Assembly: GCA_965656935.1 (NCBI GenBank)
Contig: CBFHMG010000003.1
Location: 248,001 to 312,000 of the forward strand
DNA from: M30B80 sp965656935
GTDB lineage: Bacteria; Pseudomonadota; Alphaproteobacteria; Rhodobacterales; Rhodobacteraceae
Length of the DNA: 64,000 bases
Reading direction: 5' to 3'
The notes below the pieces were generated by a model that was not told the origin of the DNA, did no database searches, and saw only the letters and a list, made by a program, of their open reading frames with translations. Made by a program: the position numbers and the translations under genes. Of the stretch, positions 44,577-53,209 are shown one piece after another (position 1 is the stretch's first letter; every line of letters begins with the position of its first letter).

Positions 44577-44744
44577 ATGATCGATGTCATTGCTCGACTC
44601 CGCAGCGCGGCCCAAAAACGTGCGGCCTATAACCAGACCATCGCCGAGCTTTCGCGCTTGCCACGTGATCTGGCCATTGAAGACCTGAATATCTGCAAGG
44701 ATGACGCGGCGCTGATCGCGCGGCATGCGGTTTACGGATACTGA
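44577..44744 (+). CDS. DUF1127/YjiS-like microprotein
   Basis: 55 residues, beginning MIDVIARLRSAAQKRAAY. The second half (IAELSRLPRDLAIEDLNI, then a short tail ending RHAVYGY) follows the DUF1127 layout of an Arg-rich helix plus a short C-terminal motif. DUF1127 proteins in Rhodobacter act as small RNA-binding/stress adaptors (CcaF1 is the characterised case); that role is only suggested here. AAGGA lies 7 bases before the ATG. Confidence 0.7.
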   Translation: MIDVIARLRSAAQKRAAYNQTIAELSRLPRDLAIEDLNICKDDAALIARHAVYGY

Positions 44745-44784
44745 TCTTCATTGCGTCTGCGAGGGGCTGGGTTAGTCTTGCCCC

Positions 44785-45450
44785 ATGTGCGGACGCATGA
44801 CGATGACCCATCCCAATGACGCGATGGCGCGGCTGTTTGAGGCGGCGCCCTCCAATGATCTGCCGGCCGTGCCGCGCTATAATATCTGCCCGACCCAAGA
44901 TGTGGCGGTTGTCACCTCCGAGCAGGGGCAACGCCGCCTCAGGCCAATGCGTTGGGGCTTTCTTCCGCATTGGTACAAAACGCCCACGGGCGGCCCTTTG
45001 CTAATCAATGCCCGCGCCGAGACGATTGCCCAAAAGCCCGCCTTTGCGGCTGCCTGCCGAAGCCAGCGCTGCCTGATCCCCGCCTCGGGGTTTTATGAAT
45101 GGACAAAAGACGAGGCAGGCAATCGCCTGCCTTGGTATTTCGAACCTGCAGATAAATCGCCCGCTGTCTTTGCAGGCATCTGGCAGGATTGGCAGTCAGA
45201 CGAGCAGAGCTATACCACCTGCGCGATTGTGACCTGCGCGGCTGGCCCCAAGATGGCGCAAATCCATCACCGTGAACCTGTCACGCTTGCGCCTAGTGAT
45301 TGGGCCAAATGGTTGGGGGAAGAAGGGAAAGGCGCTGCGTTATTGATGAAACCCGCCCCTGATGGCAGCTTTGCCCGTCATCGCGTCAGCTCCAATGTCA
45401 ATTCGAACCGCGCCAGCGGGCCTGACTTGATCGAAGAGATTGATCCTTGA
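44785..45450 (+). CDS. SOS-response-associated (SRAP/YedK-like) protein
   Basis: 221 residues. Catalytic Cys2 (MCGR), which forms the DNA-protein crosslink at abasic sites, is in place. Other family residues are INARAETI, FYEW and HRVSSNVN. SRAP proteins shield abasic sites in single-stranded DNA during replication. No LexA box is visible just upstream. It is convergent with the minus-strand sRNA candidate and solute-binding protein gene. Confidence 0.92.
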   Translation: MCGRMTMTHPNDAMARLFEAAPSNDLPAVPRYNICPTQDVAVVTSEQGQRRLRPMRWGFLPHWYKTPTGGPLLINARAETIAQKPAFAAACRSQRCLIPASGFYEWTKDEAGNRLPWYFEPADKSPAVFAGIWQDWQSDEQSYTTCAIVTCAAGPKMAQIHHREPVTLAPSDWAKWLGEEGKGAALLMKPAPDGSFARHRVSSNVNSNRASGPDLIEEIDP

Positions 45451-45472
45451 TCGGGTGAAATCTGCCCTGCCC

Positions 45473-45511
45473 AAAAAAATATCCGAGGCGCGTGATTGGG
45501 ACGCGCCCCGG
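45473..45511 (-). terminator. Intrinsic terminator on the minus strand
   Basis: An 11-bp stem (CCGGGGCGCGT/ACGCGCCTCGG, one G-T pair) with 7-base loop is followed on the minus strand by ATATTTTTTT. It ends transcription coming from the solute-binding protein gene or from the small RNA candidate. Confidence 0.9.
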
Positions 45512-45591
45512 ATAGTACGAGGGAGGAATGAAACGGAAAAGGTTGGGGGCTCCGTTTCTGGGGAAACGCGTATCTTGGGGGCTGCGTTTCC
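45473..45591 (-). ncRNA. Candidate small RNA with twin C-rich hairpins and terminator
   Basis: On the minus strand three stem-loops follow each other. Hairpin 1 pairs GGAAACGC with GCGTTTCC (8 bp; 45584-45591 with 45562-45569). Hairpin 2 pairs GAAACGGA with TCCGTTTC (8 bp; 45551-45558 with 45530-45537). Both loops carry GCCCCCAA. An unpaired ATTCCTCCCTCG follows, an anti-Shine-Dalgarno-like stretch, and then the terminator. This layout recalls the CcsR (cuckoo) RNAs of Rhodobacter, which carry C-rich motifs. It may be a separate transcript or the 3'-UTR product of the gene at 45.7 kb, whose stop is 74 bases away. Confidence 0.5.
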
Positions 45592-45665
45592 TTAACAACG
45601 ACAATCACCTTTAAACGGGGCACAATTGGGGCGGGTTTGAAACGATTATGGGGTAATATGCAGGC

Positions 45666-46706
45666 TTAAGGTTGTTCCATGGCGCTTTCCCAAGCGTCCA
45701 GAAAGGTGCGGCGGTTCAGTTGATCAAGATTGACCATCAGGCCCGGACCCAAGCGGATCGGTCCGAAGGCTGCGGGTTCGGGATCGCGGGTATCGCTTAG
45801 GGGGGGCAACACCCAAGCATCCGCGTCTTCACGCATCCCCTCGCGGAGCAGGGCGTCCAACAGCGCGCCTGCATCTTGGGTGTTTTGGGCGGCGGCTGGG
45901 ATCAGGGCGGTGCGCAGCATCACATTGGCGAAATCTTCCAACTCCAAAATCGCAAGCCGGTCATCTTCCTCGATCCGCTGTGCTGCATAGCTGCCCAAGA
46001 CGTTATAGGCCATTGCCAGCCGGCCTGACGCGACATCGTCAATCATTTGCGCAGAGCAGCAATAAAGCTGCGGATCGAGCCGCCCCATCACCTCGGTCAT
46101 ACGCCAATAGGCATCTGTCGAGCGCGCCTCTTGAGTGGCAAAGAGATAGCCAAGCCCGCTGTCGCGGACGTCATAGGTTCCTACGCGCCCCTGAAATTGA
46201 TCCGTATTCTCACGCAACAGTGCGATCAAATCCTGACGCGTGGCAGGCGGTGGACCGCCTTCAAAATCGGCGCGATAGATCACGACGACGGCGGGCTCGG
46301 AGGTGAAGGCGAAAATAAGATCACGCCAGCTTGCCCAAACGGGAAGCTCTTCAGTCACCGAGGACTGATAGCTTTGCGCCAATCCGTCATTGGCCAGTTT
46401 GAATTGCAAATCCATGGCCGAGGAAATTGCTAGATCGAAGGCGAGGTTCTGGGTAATGGCGCGGTGTAATTCGGTGCTGGAGGTCACGATGTAATCGATC
46501 CCGATATCGGGACGTGTGGTTTGGAACCTCAGCAGGAAGGGTTCAAACACCTCCAAATCAGCTGTTGAGATGACGCGGACGACCCGATCAGTACTGCCCG
46601 GATAGCTGCGTTGCGCTTCGATCTCTATGTCTTGGGCCAAGCTGATCTGGGCCAAGCCGAACTGGGCCAGAAGACTCAAGCCAAGGGCAATACAAGTAAG
46701 ACGCAT
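45666..46706 (-). CDS. Periplasmic solute-binding protein linked to a two-component system
   Basis: 346 residues. A signal peptide (about 1-24, ending ISLAQ) is followed by the family 1 bacterial solute-binding fold; segments ISTADLEVFEPFLLRFQ and GIDYIVTSS resemble Fe3+/polyamine-type binding proteins. There is no ABC permease or ATPase gene nearby. Its start overlaps the sensor kinase gene by 31 bases, so I infer it serves the kinase as a ligand sensor rather than a transporter subunit. The ligand is unknown. Confidence 0.8.
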   Translation of the reverse strand: MRLTCIALGLSLLAQFGLAQISLAQDIEIEAQRSYPGSTDRVVRVISTADLEVFEPFLLRFQTTRPDIGIDYIVTSSTELHRAITQNLAFDLAISSAMDLQFKLANDGLAQSYQSSVTEELPVWASWRDLIFAFTSEPAVVVIYRADFEGGPPPATRQDLIALLRENTDQFQGRVGTYDVRDSGLGYLFATQEARSTDAYWRMTEVMGRLDPQLYCCSAQMIDDVASGRLAMAYNVLGSYAAQRIEEDDRLAILELEDFANVMLRTALIPAAAQNTQDAGALLDALLREGMREDADAWVLPPLSDTRDPEPAAFGPIRLGPGLMVNLDQLNRRTFLDAWESAMEQP

Positions 46707-48058
46707 GTCCCTGTTCCTTCCTCGTCAAGGTTGCGCAATCTCAGCGATCCACCATGGGCGCGCATAACCTCATCGGCAATAGTCAGGCCAAGGCCCGAGC
46801 CGACAACGCCTGCAACATTGTCGCCGCGCCGAAAGCGCTCGGTCAGGTGCTCGACCGGCCCTGCGCCAAGCCCCGTTCCCTGATCGCATATCTCCACCTC
46901 AGCCAGTTTGCCTTCGCAGCGCACATCAATGCGGACGCTGGTTTCAGGTGGTGAATATTTAACGGCGTTATCAAGCACATTGCGCAATGCGGTCTGAAGC
47001 AAGATCGCATCCCCCCGCACAGGGCTTGGCTTACTGCTTAAGTCAAAGGTGATATCCTTCATTTCAGCTGTTGGGCTAAGGCTTTCAACGACCGATCGCG
47101 TAATCTCGGACAGATCGACCTTGCGACGGTCCAGATCTTCGGCGCGGAAGGCAACGGTGGCGTGGTCCAGTAATTGCCCTGTTGAACGTGAGCTTTCATC
47201 AACGGCGCGGATCACGCGGCGCAGGGATTTCTTTTCTTCTTCGCCTGTCACGGTGTGTAGCGCAATCTCTGCTTGTGCCCGCACCGTTGCCAAAGGCGTG
47301 CGTACGCGGTGCGCGGCCTCGGTGATGAAGTCCTCAGAGCGACGAATGGATTGTCCCAAACGTTCCATCAAACGATTTAACGCGCTCATCAAAGGGGCCA
47401 ATTCGCGCGGAGCGGTCCGGCGGATCGGGCGCAGATCGGACGGCCCGCGCCGCGAAACGGCCTGTGCGATTTCATTCAAAGGCCGAAGCGAAGCGCGGGC
47501 CGCAATGGCAGAGAGCGCGACGGCCAAGATGAAAAAAGCGACAGAAAGCATGGCTGCCGTGCGCGACAACCCTGAGGTGACTTGCGCAATACCATTTCCG
47601 GTTTGTGCCACCGAGACAGTGACGGGCACGGCCTCGCGGCCTGCCGAAACTGCGCGCGAGATGCTCGCCATACGCACCGTTTCGCCTCGATAGGCCAGCG
47701 TGTCGAACAGAACCTCGCCCGGAACCTCGGGGATGCGTCCACCTCTCAGATCATCATATCCGGTGAGTGTCTCGCCATTCACAGACACGCGGTAGAAGAC
47801 CCGATCCTGACTGATCGCCCCCAACATGGCAAAGGCGGAATAGGGCAATTCCAGCCGAACCGTTCCTTGTTCGCTGCGCAGCGTCTCTGCGATGGTCGCA
47901 ACAGAGGCTGCCAAGACATTGTCTTGGGTACGCGCGGCTGCTTGGCCCGAAAAGCTTGAGACCATCCCCCATGACAAAAGTGACAAAAGCGCCGCAATGG
48001 CCGCCAAGAGCAGCGTCAGCCGTCGCCCGATCGAGGCTGCGGGACGGATCATATGCAT
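46676..48058 (-). CDS. tctE: Sensor histidine kinase, TctE-like
   Basis: 460 residues. Membrane segments at about 10-32 and 168-190 bracket a periplasmic sensor domain (2CSK_N-like). HAMP-type linker, then the H-box with phospho-His in EAAHRVRTPLATV, N-box NVLDNAVKYSPPE, and the G-boxes GTGLG and GSGLGLTIA. It should phosphorylate the adjacent response regulator in response to an extracytoplasmic carboxylate, perhaps via the overlapping binding protein. TctE is assigned by context and length. Confidence 0.85.
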   Translation of the reverse strand: MHMIRPAASIGRRLTLLLAAIAALLSLLSWGMVSSFSGQAAARTQDNVLAASVATIAETLRSEQGTVRLELPYSAFAMLGAISQDRVFYRVSVNGETLTGYDDLRGGRIPEVPGEVLFDTLAYRGETVRMASISRAVSAGREAVPVTVSVAQTGNGIAQVTSGLSRTAAMLSVAFFILAVALSAIAARASLRPLNEIAQAVSRRGPSDLRPIRRTAPRELAPLMSALNRLMERLGQSIRRSEDFITEAAHRVRTPLATVRAQAEIALHTVTGEEEKKSLRRVIRAVDESSRSTGQLLDHATVAFRAEDLDRRKVDLSEITRSVVESLSPTAEMKDITFDLSSKPSPVRGDAILLQTALRNVLDNAVKYSPPETSVRIDVRCEGKLAEVEICDQGTGLGAGPVEHLTERFRRGDNVAGVVGSGLGLTIADEVMRAHGGSLRLRNLDEEGTGTCVLLVLPLA

Positions 48059-48708
48059 AGCCGGTAACCCAAACCGCGCACGGTTTCGATTCTGACGCCA
48101 ACGCTGTCGAGTTTTTTGCGCAAGCGGCCGACATAGACCTCGATGGCATTCTCGGTCACCTCGGCATCATATGAAAACAGGCGGTCCAGCAATTGGCTTT
48201 TGGACAAAATTTGTCCGGGATTGCGAACAAAGACTTCCAAAAGACGAATCTCGCGATTGCGCAGGTCGATGCTCTCGTTGGCATGCTGGATGGTGCCCGA
48301 ATTAGGGTCAAAGACAGCCTCGCCCAATTTGAACTCATTGCGCGCCGATCCGTTGCGACGGCGCAGGACGGCACGGCATCGCGCCTCAAGCTCGGTGAAA
48401 TCGAAGGGCTTGGTGATGTAGTCATCCGCGCCTTGATCGAGCGCGCCGACTCGGTCGGAAATCTGGCTGCGCGCGGTCAGGACAATTACGGGTGTCTCGA
48501 GATCGGCCCGTTTGCTGGCCAGAAATGCGCGTCCATCGCCATCGGGCAGCATCACATCCAGCAAGATCAGGTCATATTCAGCCGTTGCTAGACAATCCTC
48601 GGCCATGGCCAGATTTCCTGCATGATCAACGGCATGACCATCCAGTCCGAGGCGTTTGACCACGGCTTCTGCGAGTTCGAGATTATCCTCCACCAGAAGG
48701 AAGCGCAT
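48049..48708 (-). CDS. tctD: OmpR-family response regulator, TctD-like
   Basis: 219 residues. The receiver domain has the acidic pocket LVEDN and the phospho-acceptor Asp in LILLDVMLPDGDG; the switch residues are in VLTARS and the Lys in TKPFD. The C-terminal winged HTH carries LRNREIRLLEVFVRNPG and TENAIEVYVGRLRKKL. It is divergent from tctC with 106 bases between, the usual arrangement by which TctD activates its transporter. The kinase gene overlaps its end. Confidence 0.9.
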   Translation of the reverse strand: MRFLLVEDNLELAEAVVKRLGLDGHAVDHAGNLAMAEDCLATAEYDLILLDVMLPDGDGRAFLASKRADLETPVIVLTARSQISDRVGALDQGADDYITKPFDFTELEARCRAVLRRRNGSARNEFKLGEAVFDPNSGTIQHANESIDLRNREIRLLEVFVRNPGQILSKSQLLDRLFSYDAEVTENAIEVYVGRLRKKLDSVGVRIETVRGLGYRLCI

Positions 48709-48814
48709 TTCTTTTTCCGCTCTTTTTTTGTGCGTGTCAGGTCGATGTCAGCTTTTTATGCTCAGTTGCTGACCATGGGCGGGCTTCGTTCGCCTGTCAA
48801 ATGGGAGGATACCA

Positions 48815-49801
48815 ATGACGACTTTTAACTTGACCCGTCGGGTCATGGTGGCTGCTGCTGCGGCTTCGTTTGCTTTTGCTGGCGCGGTGCATGCCGATGG
48901 TCACCAAATGCTTGATGACATCCACTTTCTTATCCCCGGCGGTGCTGGTGGCGGTTGGGATGGAACCGCACGCGGCACAGGCGAGGCGCTTGTAAATTCG
49001 GGCCTGATTGGCGGCGCGACTTTCGAGAATATGTCCGGAGGCGGCGGTGGTGTCGCAATCGGTCATCTGATCGAAAATGCACAGAGCAATGAGGGCACGT
49101 TGATGGTCAATTCGACCCCCATCGTGATCCGCGCTTTGACGGGTGAAATTTCGCAAAGCTTCCGTGATCTGACCCTCGTTTCGGGCACAATCGGTGACTA
49201 TGCAGCGCTGGTTGTTTCTTCGGATAGCCCACTGGCTTCGATGGACGATTTGCTTGCGGCCTATCGTGAAGCGCCAGCCGATTTTGCGATCGGTGGTGGT
49301 TCTGTTCCAGGCGGCATGGATCACTTGGTTGCGGCCATGGTGATGCAAGGTGCAGGCGAAGACCCCACAGCTTTCAACTATATCGGCTATGACGCTGGTG
49401 GTGAAGCGATGGCAGGCCTTCTGTCAGGTGAGATCGCGGCTCTGTCCACTGGTTTCTCTGAGGCGGTTGCCTTGGCCAGCCAAGGCGAAGTGCGCATTCT
49501 GGGTGTGACATCGGACGCGCGTGTTGACGCCTTCGCCGATGCTCCGACCTTTGTTGAGCAAGGCATCGACACCAATTTCGTAAACTGGCGCGGCTTCTTC
49601 GCGGCACCTGGTTTGGATGCCGACAAGCTTGCCGCTTATCAGGCAACAATCGCTGCTATGTATGACACGCCCGAATGGGAAGAAGTACGTGCGCGCAATG
49701 GTTGGGTGAACATTCACATGCCTGGTGCCGAGTTCGAGACGTTCCTGACAAACCAAGAGCAGCAGATCGGTGATCTGATGCGTGAGTTGGGCTTCCTCTA
49801 A
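48815..49801 (+). CDS. tctC: Tripartite tricarboxylate transporter, periplasmic binding subunit
   Basis: 328 residues. An N-terminal signal peptide (about 1-28, ending AVHA) is followed by the TctC/Bug fold; family segments are FLIPGGAGGGWDGTAR, ENMSGGGGGVAI and GLLSGEIAALSTGFSEA. It captures a di- or tricarboxylate in the periplasm and delivers it to TctAB. The ligand cannot be read from sequence. Bug proteins bind citrate, glutamate, tartrate and aromatics, so citrate is only a candidate. A GGGAGG site precedes the ATG. Confidence 0.93.
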   Translation: MTTFNLTRRVMVAAAAASFAFAGAVHADGHQMLDDIHFLIPGGAGGGWDGTARGTGEALVNSGLIGGATFENMSGGGGGVAIGHLIENAQSNEGTLMVNSTPIVIRALTGEISQSFRDLTLVSGTIGDYAALVVSSDSPLASMDDLLAAYREAPADFAIGGGSVPGGMDHLVAAMVMQGAGEDPTAFNYIGYDAGGEAMAGLLSGEIAALSTGFSEAVALASQGEVRILGVTSDARVDAFADAPTFVEQGIDTNFVNWRGFFAAPGLDADKLAAYQATIAAMYDTPEWEEVRARNGWVNIHMPGAEFETFLTNQEQQIGDLMRELGFL

Positions 49802-49822
49802 GCGGGCATTGCCTCAAGCTAT

Positions 49823-49857
49823 TTTGGGCGGCGGCCAGTTATGGCCCGCCGCCCAAA
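49823..49857 (+). promoter_or_regulatory. Intercistronic hairpin between tctC and tctB
   Basis: TTTGGGCGGCGG and its exact complement (12-bp stem, 11-base loop) lie 22 bases after the tctC stop, without a T-run. The binding-protein gene is separated from tctB by 164 bases. Such hairpins commonly stabilise the upstream mRNA so that the binding protein is made in excess. Confidence 0.6.
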
Positions 49858-49965
49858 TCAGACCTTGAAAGACACGGCCTATAAAACGCCGACCCCATAG
49901 GCCTGCTCAGACGCTCAGCTGTGGATATGGGGTGCGAAAGAATTCTGGAATAGAAGGGATAGATC

Positions 49966-50496
49966 ATGGCGCTTGATCGCTGGATCGCGCTGGTATTCGT
50001 GGCACTGTGTTGTGCCTATGGCTACGCAGCGTTTTTTACGATGGACCATTTGCTGCCCCCGATTTTGCAGCGCAACCCGATCTGGCCCTCGACATTTCCG
50101 AAAATTCTGGCGGTCTGTGGGATTGTTGTTGGCTTGTTGGTGCTTTTCTCGCCCAAGCCGCCCAAGACGGACGCCGCCGCCAAGGCGCGCGGCCAAGACC
50201 CCTCGCCCAAGGATGACGCAGCCGATGATGCTGTGATCGATCTCAAGCGCTTGGGGGATTACAATATCTGGCAGGCGGTGGCCCTATTGGGTGCCATGGT
50301 CGCCTATGCCGTGATCTTGCGCCCCATGGGTTTCTGGTTTGCCACGGTTGCCTTTCTGGTGGCGGGGGGCGCGCTTTTGGGTGAGCGGAAATTCCACATT
50401 ATGATCCCTGTGGCGCTGATCGCGACAGGTTTGATCTGGTATCTGGTGCAGGAGGTGCTTGGCATCTTCCTCAGCCCGCTGCCGCAATTCATGTAA
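49966..50496 (+). CDS. tctB: Tripartite tricarboxylate transporter, small membrane subunit
   Basis: 176 residues with four predicted membrane segments (near 5-22, 47-66, 103-122 and 125-170 as a longer hydrophobic stretch) and a charged, Lys/Asp-rich cytoplasmic loop at about 65-95. TctB is short, poorly conserved and always paired with TctA. It is 9 bases upstream of tctA. Confidence 0.9.
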   Translation: MALDRWIALVFVALCCAYGYAAFFTMDHLLPPILQRNPIWPSTFPKILAVCGIVVGLLVLFSPKPPKTDAAAKARGQDPSPKDDAADDAVIDLKRLGDYNIWQAVALLGAMVAYAVILRPMGFWFATVAFLVAGGALLGERKFHIMIPVALIATGLIWYLVQEVLGIFLSPLPQFM

Positions 50497-50505
50497 GGAG
50501 CAGGG

Positions 50506-52026
50506 GTGATGCTAGAAGGAATTCTGATCGGGCTTGCCGCCGCCGTCACACCTTTCAACCTGATGATGGTCGTATTCGGCTGTGTCATCGGAACCTTGAT
50601 TGGCATGTTGCCGGGCCTTGGGCCGATGTCGATCATCGCCATCATGATCCCCGTTGCCATTGGCATGGGGGACCCAACTTCGGCCCTTATTCTGCTGTCA
50701 GGGGTGTATTACGGCGCGATCTTCGGGGGCTCGACCTCATCAATCCTGCTTAATGCGCCGGGGGTCGCGGGGACGGTGGCCACCTCCTTTGATGGCTATC
50801 CTTTGGCGCGCAAAGGCCAAGCGGGCAAGGCGCTCACTATTGCGGCCATCGCCTCTTTTGCAGGCGGGACGATTGGTGCGATCTTGCTGATGATCTTTGC
50901 CCCCGCATTATCCTCGGTCGCGTTGCTGTTTCATTCGGCGGAGTATTTCGCGCTGATGGTTGTGGGGCTTTCGGCCATTGCGGCTTTTGCGGGAACGGGC
51001 CAAGTGGGCAAGGCCCTGATGATGACGATCCTTGGTCTCATGATGGGCACTGTGGGCGAGGGCGCTTTGTCCAATATGCCGCGCTTCACCTTTGGCATCC
51101 TTGATCTGCAATCTGGATTTTCCTTCATCACATTGGCGATGGCGATGTTCGCCCTGCCAGAGGCCCTCTTCCTCGTCATGAACCCTGCACGTTCAACGCA
51201 AGGCGGGGATGGCGGCAAGATCACGAATTTGCGCATCACCCGCAAAGAAGCACAGACAATAGCCCCTGTGGTTGGGCGGCAATCCCTGCAGGGCTTTTTC
51301 ATCGGGGTGCTTCCTGGTGCGGGGGCAACCATCGCCTCCTTCCTTGGCTACGCGGTGGAGCGCAACATCGCCAAGGGCGAGGATCAGAAGGAATTCGGCA
51401 AAGGCTCGATCAAGGGTTTGGCCGCGCCAGAGGCTGCCAATAACGCCGCTTGCACGGGGTCCTTCGTGCCCCTGCTGACGCTCGGTATTCCGGGCTCGGG
51501 CACCACGGCGATCCTTTTGGGGGCTTTGATTGCGCTGAACGTCCAACCGGGGCCGCGCTTGATGACCGATCAGCCTGATGTTTTCTGGGCGGTGATCATT
51601 TCGATGTATATCGGCAATCTGGTTCTGCTGATCCTGAACCTGCCGCTGATCCCCTATATCGCGAAAATCCTGACCATTCCGCGGACCTATCTGATCCCCT
51701 TCATCCTCTTCTTCACCTTGATGGGCTCTTATATCGGTCAGAACAATTCGACCGAATTGCTGATCCTTGTGGGCTTTGGGGTGATTGCCACGATCTTGCG
51801 CTTTGCGGATTACCCGCTCGCACCGCTTCTGATCGGCTTTATTCTGGGCACCATGCTTGAGGATAACTTCGCCCGTGCGATGCAGCTTTATCGCGGCTTT
51901 GGTTTCATCCTCGAGCGGCCGATGACATTGGGCCTGCTGGTTCTGGCAGCAATCCTTGTGCTGCTCCCCAGCTTCCGTGCCTATCGTGCGCGCAAGCGGG
52001 CTCAAGGTGTGGCGGATGGCGACTGA
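50506..52026 (+). CDS. tctA: Tripartite tricarboxylate transporter, large membrane subunit
   Basis: 506 residues, about 12 membrane segments. TctA motifs seen are GMLPGLGPMSIIAIMIP near the N terminus, a GAIFGGSTSSILLNAPG re-entrant motif, and GFFIGVLPGAGATIASFL, with GSFVPLLTLGIPGSG in the second half. It drives substrate import with Na+ or H+. Its end overlaps the CoA-transferase start by 11 bases, tying uptake to the next enzyme. Confidence 0.95.
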   Translation: MMLEGILIGLAAAVTPFNLMMVVFGCVIGTLIGMLPGLGPMSIIAIMIPVAIGMGDPTSALILLSGVYYGAIFGGSTSSILLNAPGVAGTVATSFDGYPLARKGQAGKALTIAAIASFAGGTIGAILLMIFAPALSSVALLFHSAEYFALMVVGLSAIAAFAGTGQVGKALMMTILGLMMGTVGEGALSNMPRFTFGILDLQSGFSFITLAMAMFALPEALFLVMNPARSTQGGDGGKITNLRITRKEAQTIAPVVGRQSLQGFFIGVLPGAGATIASFLGYAVERNIAKGEDQKEFGKGSIKGLAAPEAANNAACTGSFVPLLTLGIPGSGTTAILLGALIALNVQPGPRLMTDQPDVFWAVIISMYIGNLVLLILNLPLIPYIAKILTIPRTYLIPFILFFTLMGSYIGQNNSTELLILVGFGVIATILRFADYPLAPLLIGFILGTMLEDNFARAMQLYRGFGFILERPMTLGLLVLAAILVLLPSFRAYRARKRAQGVADGD

Positions 52027-53209
52027 GGCCCCTCTTGCCGGCATAAAGGTTCTTGATCTGACCAATGTGCTGGCAGGGCCCTTTGCCTGCCATCAACTTG
52101 TCCATCTGGGGGCCGAGGTCATCAAGGTCGAGGCGGTTGGTCGGGGTGATCTGGCGCGCAATCTGGGGGCCGATCCGGCGCTGTCTGCGCAAGGAATGGG
52201 GATCAGCTTTTTGGCGCAGAATGCGGGGAAAACCTCGTTGACGCTGAACCTCAAAGATCCGCGCGGCAAAGATATTCTGCGTCAATTGGTGCGCGAGGCA
52301 GACGTGCTGGTCGAAAACTTCCGCCCCCGTGTGATGGAGCGGTTGGACCTTGGCTATGACAGCCTTCGTTCCGAGAACCCGCGCCTGATCTATTGTGCGA
52401 TTTCAGGGTTCGGGCAGGACGGACCTTGGGCGGATAACCCCGCCTATGACCAGATCGTGCAAGGCGCGGCAGGGGTGATGTCGATCACTGGCGATCAGAC
52501 GCCGTTGCGCGTGGGCTATCCCTTGTCGGATACGGTCGGGGGATTGACGGCGGCCATGGCGATCACAGCCGCCTTAAGTGCAACGCCGCGGGGCTGTTTC
52601 ATCGATGTCTCCATGCTGGAGGCGACCTTGGCCACCATGGGCTGGGTTGTGTCCAACCATTTGATCGGCGGGGTTGAGCCTGCCCGTCATGGCAATGAAA
52701 ACCCCACCAGCGCGCCTTCGGGGACGTTTCAGGCCAGCGACGGTCTGTTGAATATTGCCGCCAATAAGGACGAACAATGGGAGGCTCTGGCCCGATATCT
52801 GGGGCGCGAGGACCTATTGGGGCGTGCAGAATTTGGCACCCGCGAGGATCGCAAATCCAACCGCTTGCGCCTTAGGGCCGAGTTGGAAACCGTGCTGACC
52901 ACCCGCCCCGCCGAGGAATGGGCGAATGCGCTCAACAAGATCGGCGTGCCCGCAGGACCGGTGTTGAGCGTGCCGCAAGCGCTGGCCCACCCCCAAGTGG
53001 CCGAGCGTGGGATGATCGCACAATTCCCCGCCCCCGATGGTGTGGGCCGCGATATCTCTCTTTTGAGAACGGGCTTTTCGATTGACGGAGAACGGCCCAA
53101 AGTGGACAGGCCGCCGCCTGTTCTGGGGGCGGATACAGATAGAATTTTGGGCGAGCTTGGGTTTTCTGCGATCCAGATCGCGGAGCTAAGGGCCGAGGGT
53201 GTCATATGA
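52016..53209 (+). CDS. Class III (CaiB/BaiF) CoA-transferase
   Basis: 397 residues. Family features are DLTNVLAGPFACHQL, HLGAEVIKVE and the segment carrying the acyl-anhydride Asp at residue 172 (GYPLSDTVGGLTAA), matching the family nucleophile. It moves CoA between carboxylic acids, activating an imported acid. The ATG at 52016 overlaps tctA by 11 bases and the stop overlaps the next gene by ATGA. Sitting between a TTT importer and a citrate-synthase-like lyase, it most likely makes the CoA ester the lyase cleaves. Confidence 0.9.
   Translation: MATEAPLAGIKVLDLTNVLAGPFACHQLVHLGAEVIKVEAVGRGDLARNLGADPALSAQGMGISFLAQNAGKTSLTLNLKDPRGKDILRQLVREADVLVENFRPRVMERLDLGYDSLRSENPRLIYCAISGFGQDGPWADNPAYDQIVQGAAGVMSITGDQTPLRVGYPLSDTVGGLTAAMAITAALSATPRGCFIDVSMLEATLATMGWVVSNHLIGGVEPARHGNENPTSAPSGTFQASDGLLNIAANKDEQWEALARYLGREDLLGRAEFGTREDRKSNRLRLRAELETVLTTRPAEEWANALNKIGVPAGPVLSVPQALAHPQVAERGMIAQFPAPDGVGRDISLLRTGFSIDGERPKVDRPPPVLGADTDRILGELGFSAIQIAELRAEGVI

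Noticed and set aside
51193..52065. 290-codon frame opposite tctA
   Set aside because: Low-complexity Gln/Arg/Asp composition typical of the antisense frame of a membrane-protein gene.
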